Below, in pieces: positions 26,801 to 36,029 of a stretch of 64,000 nucleotides of DNA. Source of the DNA: Acanthaster planci (taxonomy: Eukaryota; Echinodermata; Asteroidea; Valvatida; Acanthasteridae); the NCBI RefSeq assembly GCF_001949145.1, contig NW_019091367.1, forward strand, positions 2,385,358 to 2,449,357. The letters are read 5' to 3'. How positions within the stretch are numbered: the first letter of the stretch is position 1; every line of letters begins with the position of its first letter. A program made the position numbers and the translations under genes. Below the pieces are notes generated by a model. That model worked only from the letters and a program-made list of their open reading frames with translations. It ran no database searches and was not told where the DNA came from.

Positions 26801-29800
26801 CCACAGTTTCCCAACCATGGTTGCTATGAGTTTGGCTAAGTCACAATCTCCTCCCCGAAATCGATTATGCAAAGCCCTATTGAGAAATGACCACAGCCAC
26901 AAAATACCTGGGTAATACCCTGACTTGAGTGACGATGGTATAAGTGCTTGACGTGTTGTTCACCACTGCAGATTTGCCTATCAGGTTCGGGCACAAATTA
27001 GCTCAGTGGACAAGACACTGTCTCAGCTTGTTCCCAACTACCAGACGTTGTTACAGGAGGTCCACATGGTAAGCTCAGGACACCGCCTCTAACCCTAGCC
27101 CTCAACCCGAGAAAATTCACAATGATTGGAATTTTAAAAGTGACTAAAGATTCCCGCATGTTCGTTGTGGTAGTTTCAACTTTTGGACGTATATGTTGTT
27201 AAAACAAAATAGTTTGATGACAAAATTTCATCTGTGTAGCATTTTTGTTTTTCTGAGTTAAGACTTTTAGCTGTCAGAACCAGGGACAGTTCACACTTCT
27301 CATTGAAGTGAAAAAAAGTCAGATTTCCGGCTGTGTTGTAGTCAAGACCTCTTGAGACCATTACAAGACCTCCCTTCGNNNNNNNNNNNNNNNNNNNNNN
27401 NNNNNNNNNNNNNNNNNNNNNNNNNNNNNNNNNNNNNNNNNNNNNNNNNNNNNNNNNNNNNNNNNNNNNNNNNNNNNNNNNNNNNNNNNNNNNNNNNNNN
27501 NNNNNNNNNNNNNNNNNNNNNNNNNNNNNNNNNNNNNNNNNNNNNNNNNNNNNNNNNNNNNNNNNNNNNNNNNNNNNNNNNNNNNNNNNNNNNNNNNNNN
27601 NNNNNNNNNNNNNNNNNNNNNNNNNNNNNNNNNNNNNNNNNNNNNNNNNNNNNNNNNNNNNNNNNNNNNNNNNNNNNNNNNNNNNNNNNNNNNNNNNNNN
27701 NNNNNNNNNNNNNNNNNNNNNNNNNNNNNNNNNNNNNNNNNNNNNNNNNNNNNNNNNNNNNNNNNNNNNNNNNNNNNNNNNNNNNNNNNNNNNNNNNNNN
27801 NNNNNNNNNNNNNNNNNNNNNNNNNNNNNNNNNNNNNNNNNNNNNNNNNNNNNNNNNNNNNNNNNNNNNNNNNNNNNNNNNNNNNNNNNNCTCTTGTTTT
27901 GTGATGATGCATCAATGAAGAGATGTTAACAATTCTAGTTTCATTGTGAATATTTTGCCTAAATGTAACTTTTTCACCTAAATTGTAAAAAAAGAAGACT
28001 CTGTCCTCAAGCAAATTTTTTTTCAATGTCCTGACAAAAACAAATACAGTAGGACACAACTTGACAGTAGTTCCGAGGGAGGAATGTGTTCAATAACACC
28101 GTCGTTTACAGCCTTCAACTTCATTTTCTTTGTTGTTCATTTGTGTTTCTTTGCCAGCTGGATCAGGCTGTCCAGCCACCAGTGATGGAATTTGAAGACA
28201 CCCTGCAGGACAGCTTGCTTAGCCTTAGCACGACACCCAAGGTCCCTCGGTCCACAGCCAATAAATTCACTAACACAGATCAGGTGAGGACAAGCATGGC
28301 CCATGTAATAATCCTAACCTCCGAGGTTGGTTTTATGCCAAGATGCATTCTCGGTCCTACAATATCTTTTTCCCAAACACTCCCTGACCCTTCAAAATCC
28401 ATCAGAAAGTTCTTAACAACTTTTCAGAGAATGTAGCCCCCAGCGACTGTTACTTAATTCTTGGGGGGTTTCCTGCAGAGGAGGAACCATTTTTTTCCTC
28501 TGTGCTGAAGTTTGAGGATTCTGCTAAGTTTTTGCCCCCTCAACAAAGTATTTATATGCTTTCTCAACCCTCAATAATGTCTTTCATTTGTACTTTCAAC
28601 TTGCAAAAATGCAGAGTTAACCTCGCTTTCAGTTTCATTATGGCCAACCCACAAATACTGTCTATTGGTTTCCGCCCCTCAGCCTTGTTTTTTTTGGTGG
28701 TCAGTTAAGGCTGTGTTTTGGGTGCATAACCATGGAAGTTACCAGCTGGCTGCCACTTTCCATACATGCGTCTGCCGCTACCAACCACATCCCAGGGTTT
28801 TTGAACATGCTTCTTTTAAAGTCTGAAACATCCCTGTTTGTTTGCTTTCCCAGTTACCCCCGCCAAGCGGTCCAGTTCCATCAAGCCCCAATTTGGTGCA
28901 CGAAGTTGACGCCATGGACATCGCCTCCCTCTCAGACCAGCTGGCAAGTCTGCCCATTGACAGTAACGGGTGCATCCTTGTACCCAGGGAATTGAAGGAA
29001 TTGTGAGTGAAATCTCCCATCTGACTTGGAAATAATCAATTGCATGTAGGGAATTTTTTTGTTTATTTTACTATTTTAATTTCCAAAGTGGTCCAAAGTA
29101 AACATTTTGCTACGGCACAATGAAAGTCACAGGATTGTGCTTAGTCATGTGCCTATTGGTTTAATATTTCAGATAGTTACAGGTCAATCTGGTTTGGGAA
29201 TGTTGAGACAAATTTGTCTTTTTCAGATGTGGGAAGTTGGGACACGAGCTGTATTTCGGCCACTAGTCACTAGCTTTTTAACAATGTGCAGGGGCAATGC
29301 AGTCACGCTCAAACAGCCCTCTAACTATTTTGTAAAAATCCACATTTTCACTCACATTTTAACGTTGGCTGCAACTCTGGTGGTGTACGTGGTCTTTGTC
29401 ATCTCATACAAATATTTTCATATGAATTGTTCCCTGCATTCGCTCTTTGCAAGCTGCTGCCATAGGCATGCAGCTTGCAAAGCGTGATGGTGCTCAGTAA
29501 TTTTGCGTGTGCTGCGTTAGTTCTTATACCATGCGATTGTACAATATTTTCAAAAAGCTGAGTTGACGCGATCGTACGAGTTTCCAGATCGAAGCTCTGC
29601 ATGCCTATGGCAGCAGTGTGCAAACAGAAAAAAATGATGAATTATAAAAAGAGAAAAGGTACTGATGAATTATATTGTTATTGATAACCAGCACTGCTAC
29701 CCTTCCCCAGGGCCTGGTTCCGAATGGTTGACTAGATGGTCCAAACCATAAAGTCATTCAAGCGGTGTTGGTCGAACAACAGTTAGCCACAGTTGTCAAC

Positions 29801-30421
29801 AGAGCTTGCCCTGTTCTGTAGTTTGTATGACTTCACTGATGTGCTTATTGTTGTGTCTACTTTTGTGCATGGTTTAGACTTGAGGCTTGGGAAAGAGACA
29901 TTGACCAGACCAATGAAGAGCTGGAGCGAGGGTTACAGAAGATGCCACTCCCCTTTGCAAACAAGTCGTCGGCCGGTCTGCCAACAAACTCCAGCAATTA
30001 CTGGACTCTGTACGGCAACGGTCAGCAGTTGCCAGGTGATGGTGTCAACCAGTTCGGCAGCCAATCACCATCGGCTAAGATTGCGTCAGACACTAGCCCA
30101 CGACCTCCTCGGGAAGGCGCCTGTGGTGACCTCTTGGCCGATCCACTTGGCAGATTGCGGTACATGCCAGAGCCAAGTCAACGACTGTCAGACGAGGCCA
30201 CTCCTCAGTTCAACGGCGGGGAGCCAGCCACAGGCAGCTTCCAGTTCATGCCGGAGCCAAGCCAGCGGTTGTTGCTAGAGGGCTCAGGCCAGTTCAGCAT
30301 CCGTGCACCGGTTTCCACTGAATACAAGTTTATGCCCGAGCCTAGCCAGCGGCTGTCAAATGAGGGCGCTAGTCAGTTCAGCAGCCCATCACCGCAAATG
30401 GCAAACGGACAACTGCATTAG
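8763..30421 (+). CDS. TBK1: TBK1/IKK-epsilon-like serine/threonine kinase, 17 coding exons
   Basis: Spliced model: 8763-8870, 13352-13492, 15260-15389, 17688-17869, 18535-18692, 19934-20047, 20854-21233, 22130-22188, 23096-23187, 23590-23812, 24433-24548, 25658-25774, 26206-26307, 26972-27068, 28158-28283, 28854-29002, 29878-30421. Every join keeps phase, giving 945 residues. Family role: phosphorylates IRF-type factors and adaptors downstream of nucleic-acid sensors. Seen: Gly-rich loop [11 protein letters not shown], Lys45 in VAAKAF, HRD 140-142, DFG 164-166, and an activation loop [11 protein letters not shown] with Ser179 matching human Ser172. A ubiquitin-like domain follows (about 318-395), then a helical scaffold domain (about 405-673). 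Odd: the C-terminus is about 200 residues longer than in vertebrates and ends in three 28-residue repeats. An exon could be hidden in the N gap at 27379-27890, though phase closes without one. TBK1 and IKK-epsilon usually form a single gene in invertebrates, so the symbol covers both. Confidence 0.93.
8871..13351 (+). other. TBK1-like intron 1 (4.5 kb)
   Basis: Non-coding. It is dense in CATGTACATG-type words (near 9470, 11050, 11110, 11585, 11705, 12100) and carries a miniature inverted-repeat element at 13096-13270. I see no coding exon in it. Confidence 0.7.
13096..13270. mobile_element. Miniature inverted-repeat element in TBK1-like intron 1
   Basis: The terminal repeat begins AATACGGCCGTTTCACAATA at 13096 and is matched exactly for 25 bp at 13246-13270. 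The similarity continues inward more loosely (AAGAGTTTGCAA against AAGAGTTTACAA). The 175-bp body has no ORF. Related degenerate sequences lie near 42023-42090 and 43968-44060. Confidence 0.8.
13352..13492 (+). CDS. TBK1: TBK1-like exon 2 (catalytic lysine)
   Basis: The acceptor GTGCACTTCCAG|AAAACG and donor CAAGAT|GTGAGT bound 47 codons. VAAKAF carries the ATP-anchoring Lys45. [13 protein letters not shown] matches the conserved HKNIVKLFAIEE of the family. Confidence 0.92.
15260..15389 (+). CDS. TBK1: TBK1-like exon 3 (kinase hinge)
   Basis: The acceptor TGTTTTGTAG|CAAATC and donor GATGTCT|GTAAGA bound 130 nt. [18 protein letters not shown] is the hinge and alpha-D region (family VLIMEFCPCGSLYTVLEE). 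It leaves one base that forms a Cys codon with exon 4. Confidence 0.91.
17688..17869 (+). CDS. TBK1: TBK1-like exon 4 (HRD, DFG, activation loop)
   Basis: The acceptor CTTGCTAAG|GTGCGG and donor TATTTG|GTACTG bound 182 nt. It encodes [19 protein letters not shown] and [11 protein letters not shown]. The Ser codon at 17843-17845 aligns with the activating Ser172 of human TBK1. Confidence 0.94.
18535..18692 (+). CDS. TBK1: TBK1-like exon 5 (kinase C-lobe)
   Basis: The acceptor GGTTTTTCAG|CATCCA and donor GAGACAAT|GTAAGG bound 158 nt. [12 protein letters not shown] and [15 protein letters not shown] are near-identical to the family's C-lobe. Confidence 0.94.
19934..20047 (+). CDS. TBK1: TBK1-like exon 6
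   Basis: The acceptor TTGATGTGCAG|GTTTCA and donor CTGTCCTG|GTAGGG bound 114 nt. [20 protein letters not shown] matches the family's GAISGVQKAENGPIDWSGD. Confidence 0.92.
20854..21233 (+). CDS. TBK1: TBK1-like exon 7 (end of kinase, ubiquitin-like domain)
   Basis: A 380-nt exon from the acceptor CGTTGAAG|TGGTCT to the donor TCTCAAC|GTAAGT. It encodes the last kinase helices ([12 protein letters not shown]) and the ubiquitin-like domain ([20 protein letters not shown]). Coding GC is clearly higher than in the neighbouring introns. Confidence 0.92.
22130..22188 (+). CDS. TBK1: TBK1-like exon 8
   Basis: A 59-nt exon from TACACACAG|CCAAGT to TCCAAG|GTAACA. It encodes [19 protein letters not shown], the linker matching the family's SLPKVHPRYDLDGDASMAK. 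Confidence 0.9.
23096..23187 (+). CDS. TBK1: TBK1-like exon 9 (scaffold domain)
   Basis: A 92-nt exon from GTGTTGCAG|ATGTGC to CAATAGT|GTAAGT. It encodes [20 protein letters not shown], the start of the helical scaffold/dimerisation domain. Confidence 0.87.
23310..23510 (-). mobile_element. tRNA-like SINE fragment in TBK1-like intron 9
   Basis: On the minus strand GGGTTCGAATCC at 23442-23431 is a textbook RNA polymerase III B box. About 40 bp upstream, ACATGCACAGTGGTTC is a plausible A box. The tail beyond the B box (GTCAGTGCCTGACTCCGTGG) is not tRNA, so this is a tRNA-derived SINE and not a tRNA gene. Confidence 0.5.
23590..23812 (+). CDS. TBK1: TBK1-like exon 10 (scaffold domain)
   Basis: A 223-nt exon from CATCAACAG|ATCTGT to GGCTCGA|GTGAGT. 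The product is helical ([20 protein letters not shown]) and occupies the scaffold-dimerisation position of TBK1. Confidence 0.87.
24433..24548 (+). CDS. TBK1: TBK1-like exon 11
   Basis: The acceptor CTTGAACCAG|ATGTTC opens [18 protein letters not shown]. The donor ACACATG|GTACAG at 24548 keeps phase with exon 12. An earlier GT at 24497 would break the frame, so I rejected it. Confidence 0.75.
24769..25110 (-). repeat. Interspersed repeat shared with 37.6-37.9 kb
   Basis: On the minus strand it contains CATATTCATGAG, then TGATGTCATTC, then CTTTGTGCACAGAAA, in the same order and spacing as on the plus strand at 37700-37780. A shorter relative lies near 55770-55830. Chance ORFs in the two copies look alike (MSFxxxNLNVxLxCAQK) because the DNA is repeated. 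Confidence 0.6.
25658..25774 (+). CDS. TBK1: TBK1-like exon 12
   Basis: A 117-nt exon from TGTTTGACAG|CGTGAA to [32 protein letters not shown] and IHKMDK match the family's [20 protein letters not shown] and IHKFDK almost residue for residue. Confidence 0.92.
26206..26307 (+). CDS. TBK1: TBK1-like exon 13
   Basis: A 102-nt exon from TTCTTTGACAG|AGAAAAA to GGTACAA|GTAAGT. Joined to exon 12 it reads [15 protein letters not shown], the counterpart of FDKQKLYYHATKAMT in human TBK1. Confidence 0.85.
26972..27068 (+). CDS. TBK1: TBK1-like exon 14
   Basis: A 97-nt exon from CACCACTGCAG|ATTTGC to [33 protein letters not shown] is helical and closes the scaffold domain. Confidence 0.85.
27379..27890. 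other. Assembly gap (512 N) inside the TBK1-like gene
   Basis: A run of N's between coding exons 14 and 15. Its true length is unknown. Because exon 14 ends and exon 15 starts in phase 0, the protein joins cleanly, but a phase-0 exon could be missing. Confidence 0.99.
28158..28283 (+). CDS. TBK1: TBK1-like exon 15
   Basis: A 126-nt exon from TCTTTGCCAG|CTGGAT to GATCAG|GTGAGG. It encodes [19 protein letters not shown] and a Ser/Thr/Pro-rich linker. I see no clear counterpart in vertebrate TBK1. Confidence 0.75.
28854..29002 (+). CDS. TBK1: TBK1-like exon 16
   Basis: A 149-nt exon from GCTTTCCCAG|TTACCC to GGAATT|GTGAGT. It gives a Pro/Ser-rich stretch and then [16 protein letters not shown], an acidic, probably helical segment. 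Conservation with vertebrates is weak. Confidence 0.75.
29445..29627. mobile_element. Miniature inverted-repeat element in TBK1-like intron 16
   Basis: The arm at 29446-29473 (GCTGCTGCCATAGGCATGCA) is mirrored at 29597-29627 (TGCATGCCTATGGCAGCAG). The left arm also carries a small local palindrome, TTTGCAAGCTG...CAGCTTGCAAA. There is no ORF. Confidence 0.65.
29878..30421 (+). CDS. TBK1: TBK1-like last exon with C-terminal 28-residue repeats
   Basis: The acceptor CATGGTTTAG|ACTTGA leads to a stop at 30419-30421. It begins with a charged helix ([20 protein letters not shown]), which may be the C-terminal adaptor-binding coiled coil. A Gly/Ser/Pro-rich region follows, then three tandem repeats at residues 860-887, 888-915 and 916-943. 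Each has the core [YF]MPEPSQRL and a QF ten residues after the start of PEPSQRL. Two residues (LH) follow the last repeat. Confidence 0.85.
30161..30412 (+). repeat. Three tandem 84-bp coding repeats (MPEPSQRL units)
   Basis: The repeat cores start at 30161, 30245 and 30329, exactly 84 bp apart, so the protein unit is 28 residues. The PEPSQRL core is identical in all three, while codon choice and linkers differ, which suggests selection on the motif. A degenerate earlier copy may be [12 protein letters not shown] near 30020-30055. Confidence 0.88.
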
Positions 30422-33183
30422 CAACTGGCTGTCAAGTGCTGGTTGGGAGACCGCCACATAGGGGTGCCCACCTGTCAGTGCAGCTGTAAACATTTCAAGA
30501 TCACAAGCTGAGCAGACTGCAGTCAGTGATGTCAGTTGAGGGCACTTTGTGCATGAGGGAATGGCCCTCACAAAGCATTGTGAATTGACAATACTGCCGT
30601 AATTACTTTGCCTACTTTTGTTTTTGCTCATGCGCCATGTAGACTTTTTGAGCCATGTTCATAGTCTGCACAATATTGTTAACAGGGCACATGGGGATGG
30701 AAATACCACCCTTGCGGGTTTCGATGAAAAAAATCTTGCTGCTGGAAAAAATTTCCCAGGAAATATCTTCTATTCCCCTCCTCCAACTCATAACTTGGAT
30801 ACCCTGCAGGGGTCATGGCTCTTTTTAGGGAAGGGGCAAAACACACTCACACTGACAGACAGTCAAGTGGACGGGTCAGTTCTGAAGCATTTTCACGAAA
30901 GTGGGCAATTGTTTCCCCGGCTTTGTTTTCATTTCCGTCAATTGATTTTTCTCGTCATTCTTTCTTTGTAATTTTTTTTTTCTCATTTTTTGCCTCAAAG
31001 GGAGGCGCCTAGCCATGCCCGTGCCCACATCATTTTAAAAGTAAATATACGATTTACCAAGAAGCTTAAAGAAAATTCTACCATTTGTCCCAAAGATGCC
31101 ACCAGCTCCGTGGATAGGACAGTCCATGGATAGGGCAATGAATACCATGTCCATTCCACGTCGACAGCAGTCTGGCCACTGTACCATCCATATTGCACTC
31201 TTGTCTTACACAGAGTTTGCAGCTACATGTAGCCGTCATTTTCAATAGTATGTACATGTATCATGTATCAGGATTGTCGTTTGTGTTTAGTTAATAAAAT
31301 ACGGGCCACGTCCAATCACCGACCATCAGTCCTCCAGCCGCCAATTCTTACTCAGGTTCCCGAGCAGTGATGTGAGTTTTTGAGACCACATTTTTGCAGA
31401 ACTCGGACACTATCTTGGTCTCAATCTTGGACCTTCTGGTCTGGACCACAGCACTGTTAACAAGGGAAATCGACCAGGGCTCAGCAACTGGACCTGGCTG
31501 TATTACTTGAAGATTGGTCTGTTGTCTTGTGTGCTTGCTTGTAGAATGCAAGGTGGTGTGTGTGTGTTTGTGCGGAGTGGTATTGAATATATTTTTAGAA
31601 CCCTTACTAAATTACATTATACACGATGCATTTATTCACTGGTAATCCAAATAACTACAGAATGGTGGGGTAGCTTCGGCCAGCCTGCACACAGGGAATA
31701 AACAGTCCAGGCAGTTTGGGGCAGCTCTGTTAAACAAATGTGTCAACTCATCTTGACGCCACAAGCAGTTTTGGGATCCTCCCCAAACCTTCGTCACCCA
31801 GGAAACCAACAGCACATTCTTCATATGTAAATATTTCTAGCCCCCTCAATTATCACAAAAATGTGAACAGTTTCCTTAATCTTAAAAAAAAAGCCTCATC
31901 AAAAATCACCAGATGGACTATGAAGAATCTGGTAGGGTTTGCCCATACGTACGTGGGATACACACCACATTTTTTGTCCTTGTTCCACCTCGGTGAATAA
32001 AAGTTGTGCATGGCGACGACCTTGATGGTCGGTGCCTTTTGTTATGGAGCATGATGCACAAAGGGTCTACCCGTGTATCCCTGTGGAACAAAAGCAGTGA
32101 CTGGGAAGATGGCCGCCATGCACAAGTTCTATTGGGTAACTCATTTTTGGTTTCAGAATCAGGTAGTGCAGGGCTTTCAGGTGTACAAAGCTTGCAAACG
32201 TCTGCCTGTAAATAAAATCACAGCCAAGATAAAGGAGCTGAAATTAATCTCACAAATTTTGCCCTGCTAGTCCTTATAACATTCTCAATCCTCAATGTAC
32301 AGTCTGCACTTGTTACCACACCCCAACAGCTTTCATTTGCTAATATTAACCTCATTGTCGTGATTGCAAGATTGCAGACAAAATTATTGCAGACTGTCTG
32401 CTGCCAAAAGTCATGTTAATTGTCATTTTATTTTAAAAGCGTTTGACTTCCAAGCGAACAAAACAGAGTGGGGAAAAGGTATGTATTTCATATTAATCAT
32501 AAAATTATTAAAACTTGTGCACATGTTAGAGTAGGTATTGAACCTTAATCGAAAAGATATAAAGTTAGTTTATAACTGGTAAAAGTTGTGTACGTTAAGA
32601 GTCAGTTTTGAACCTGAATTAATTAATCGATTGTATATACAGATGTACCATGTGAACCATAAACAGAGGAAAAAACATTATCCAGGGAAAGTAAGATTGG
32701 AACTTAGAGTGGAAGAGTGCATGATTATTATTGGCAGAAAACAAAACAAGATTAATGAGGTATACACCAACACTTCGTATTTTATTTTTTGATTTATATT
32801 ATATTTGTGGTTTACTATATCGAATTTGATGTAAAATTTTAATTATGCTTATGTCCAGGATGTTTCCAATTAGGGGTTTTGTTTGGGGTTAACCTTTACG
32901 TACCACGAAAAGAGGGAATTGTAATTTTGTCAGTGTTGTCAAGATGGACCTTTCAGATTACATCTGTAAATCTGCAAGCTTTAACAGTGTATCGCTCCTT
33001 CTTTCGCCGAATCAATAAAAATAACTAAATGAAACTATGAACAAAGGTTGCCTTTTTCTCAGGAGTGCTCAGCTGTCTTGGTAATCGGATTCAGTCCCCA
33101 TTTCCTGTTTTGTTTTGGACGAGTTCTTTCTCCTTAGTAATGTTATTTTTTCCTGCACGATAAATTGTGGCATTTCTGCGGTA
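30422..33183 (+). other. 3' UTR of the TBK1-like gene and intergenic sequence
   Basis: The stretch from 30422 onward is the expected 3' UTR. An AATAAA at 31292-31297 is a possible polyadenylation signal but others exist. I see no convincing gene between it and the inverted-repeat element at 33184. Confidence 0.45.
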
Positions 33184-33384
33184 TATAGGCAAATCCGACG
33201 ACCAAAATTGGAAGCCATTTATTAAGGGGCCATCGTGTTCGCACGCAGACGGTGCGCGCTCATGAAATTCCTCCTTGACCAATAAAAGGTAGCACAGTCA
33301 ATTATCGAAGTGCGCACGCGCTCAGAGACAAGTGCGCGAGTGTAAGAGGCCCCTCGGAATGGCGCCTCGTCGGATTTGTCTATA
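33184..33384. mobile_element. 201-bp miniature inverted-repeat element
   Basis: The ends TATAGGCAAATCCGACGA (33184-33201) and the reverse complement of TCGTCGGATTTGTCTATA (33367-33384) match at 17 of 18 positions. The interior is rich in CG and GCGC words (GTGCGCGCTC, GTGCGCACGCGC). It has no coding capacity. Confidence 0.75.
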
Positions 33385-34964
33385 AGGTATCAACTTGAAT
33401 CTTCTTATCAATCCTATATATTATATGTAGCGTATGTACAGAACTAATAAGGAATTGTAATTAAAATGAAACTACATTTTCTTGAGCAGTTCTTTACCAT
33501 GTATGTTTTCAACCAATACGTCTATGCTCTATGTTGACCTAAATCTTCTGCAATCTGGAAGATTTAGAGATTGAATTACTTATCCAACTTTGATTAATCA
33601 TTAAATAAATTGACCAGAAACAATTTTTTCCGTGGCAGCTCGTGTGGTTTATCGAAAGGAGAACCTTATTAGCCCTGGAAAATTTTGCAAATTGCAAAAA
33701 AACTTGACCATCCAAAAGAAACGTAGATGGCGCTTGTTGAGGGTTTCAAGAGCAATCGGCGTGAGGTTTACGTTCTGTGGAACATGAATTGAAGGACAGT
33801 AAACGTGACTTGGCATGTGTTCCTGCATTTCCCATTATCACAGGAGTTTTGTCCGGAATAAAAATGGCAGCCGTTGGAGAGTAGTTTTTCCTCAGTCTAG
33901 GTCTAGTGTGTGGTTTTTAAAAAAAATCTATTTACAAGTTTTCACTTAGAACTCTGATATAGCCAAGAAAAAATTCACGAAAAATCTAAGAATGTCCTCT
34001 AATGTTGAAGCTAGTTTCGAGAAACGATAAGCTGGTCATCTTCCAGGAAAGTCTTGTGAATATTTCTCCAAAATCTCATCGTCTAATTAATAAGATGCGC
34101 CCTAGGCTCCCTGAAGTTAATACATTCAGCCTCTCCATCATCAATAAATATCCCAGACGTACTGTACATGTACGTACATGTAACAGTATTCAGGGGAAAC
34201 CGTCTTCTTGAATCATCTATCTTAAGGGACAATACTCTCTTTACAAAATCAATGGAAATTTTCAACTATCTCCACGAAACATCTCACTCAATTCATATTG
34301 TTTAGGCCTACGGCGTTGCTTAATTAAATAGTGGTGTCTACCGCACAGCCATTCGGATGATGAAAAAATCAAGCCCTTCTCGCACCAGCGAGGGCGCCGG
34401 TATTGGTATAACGAACTTTTGTTATTTTACGACAGTCTGTGATCCAAATCTAGAAATGAGGAAAAAGTAGCATTTATACGGAAGCCCATTATTTCAAATT
34501 TGACCTAAGCAAAATAGTTGTTATTACGAAATAACGAAACATTGCGAAAGAACGCAGAAGTTCTATACGGACATTTGGGGCACGGTTCGCGCTGTTACTC
34601 AGGTTAACGAGAGTAGGAAGCGTGCGCGTTATAGCTGGGTGCAGGAGTACTGCGGTACTCCCCTTTAAGCGAGAGTATACTCGTGCTGACCCGCGGGTCG
34701 TATTCAATATGATACCGGAATGAAGTTATGAACCAGCGGTGTTCAGTGGCGTTGAGCACTCGAATAAGGCCGAGTTGCTCTGAACATTCTCACATGATAC
34801 CACACGCTACACGTCATCACACCTTGCGCGCGGGCGGACTAAAACCAGGCCAATTTCCGACTTGATTTCAAGTCTATTAGACATGCACTGGGTAAAAAAA
34901 AAATAACAAGGCTCCCCCTCCCATACTCGCTATGAGAGAAATAAAATGGAAATAACCCCACCCA

Positions 34965-35072
34965 ATACAAACAAAACAAACAAACAAACAAACAAACACC
35001 CCAACACCCCAACACCCCAACAAACAAACAAACAACCCAACAAACAAGAAAACAAACAAACAAACAAAAACC
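34965..35072. repeat. Simple repeat (ACAA)n / CCCCAACA
   Basis: A low-complexity tract of CAAA/ACAAAC units with an embedded CACCCCAACACCCCAACACC. It sits in duplication copy 1; copy 2 has a different sequence here (44360-44460), so it expanded after the duplication. Confidence 0.9.
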
Positions 35073-35777
35073 AAGGAGAGCAAAAATGCCAAAATGTCGC
35101 CATCCAAACGAAATAGACCTAATCGTGAATTCTCATCAAAGCTTCAAATAAATTGTCCTTCGTCGGAAATTGGTATTACCATTATGAACTAAGTGAAATA
35201 ACAGCCGGTGCAAGTTTTGTGTACATTCCAAGTATAGCATTCGTTTTCATATCAGAGTGAAAGCAAAACAAACAAATAAACAAAAATAAAATCAAAACGA
35301 AACCATAAAATAAGGGTTATAGCTTCAAACAAAGGTAATGGATAACTTCGATAAATATTGCACATCATCGGGCCTATGCTTCATGTTTCAGGTTAATCTA
35401 ACTTCATCATCCCAACAGGAAATGTCGGTGGCAGCCTTTTATATTTGAGCAAGAAAATGGCAAACGTTAACATTCGCGAGTAAATATTTGTCTTCGATGT
35501 AGAGAAAAACTTAACATTTAAAATCCATATCAAAATTAAATTGCATTAAATTATTGCATTAAATCCATAAAAATGGCATATAGAAACAATGGAATCCTTT
35601 GCTGCATGTTCTCTGTATCATAATCATCTTTCGAACCTAAACAGCTGAAGGGACAAATGCGTTGGCATGACTGCTTCGTTCTTATCCTCCACTGCAGGGC
35701 AAGTTACATGTGACAGAATTATTTCAATTTTCTTCAGCGTCAGAGATTTATAATACGTTGTCGACCATTAATTGACC

Positions 35778-36029
35778 GGGGCCAATTTCATAGAACTGCT
35801 TAAGCACAAAATTTGCTTAATCGCAAAAAACCTTGCTTAAAAACAAAGGTTACCACGTCAAAATCTGTCTGATTGTCATGCTAACCAAAAGTCAGCTAAG
35901 TTCGATCCCAAAACAATATACCGTCACATGGAGTTTTGGCTGCGGTTAGGGGCCTACCTGATTTATCACGGCAAGGTTTTCTCGCGCTTAAGCAACTTTT
36001 GTGCTTAGCAGCTCTATGATATTGGCTCC
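35778..36029. mobile_element. Foldback miniature element, insertion private to copy 1
   Basis: The left end GGGCCAATTTCATAGAACTG is mirrored at the right end (reverse complement of CAGCTCTATGATATTGGCTC). The arms run on through GCTTAAGCACAAAA for over 40 bp. Copy 2 of the segmental duplication reads straight through at 45366-45390 (ATTGACCAGTGCTG), an empty site. A related left end lies at 63078-63125. Confidence 0.85.

Noticed and set aside
34839-35107. Minus-strand ORFs rich in VCLFVCLF
   Set aside because: They are translations of the (ACAA)n simple repeat.
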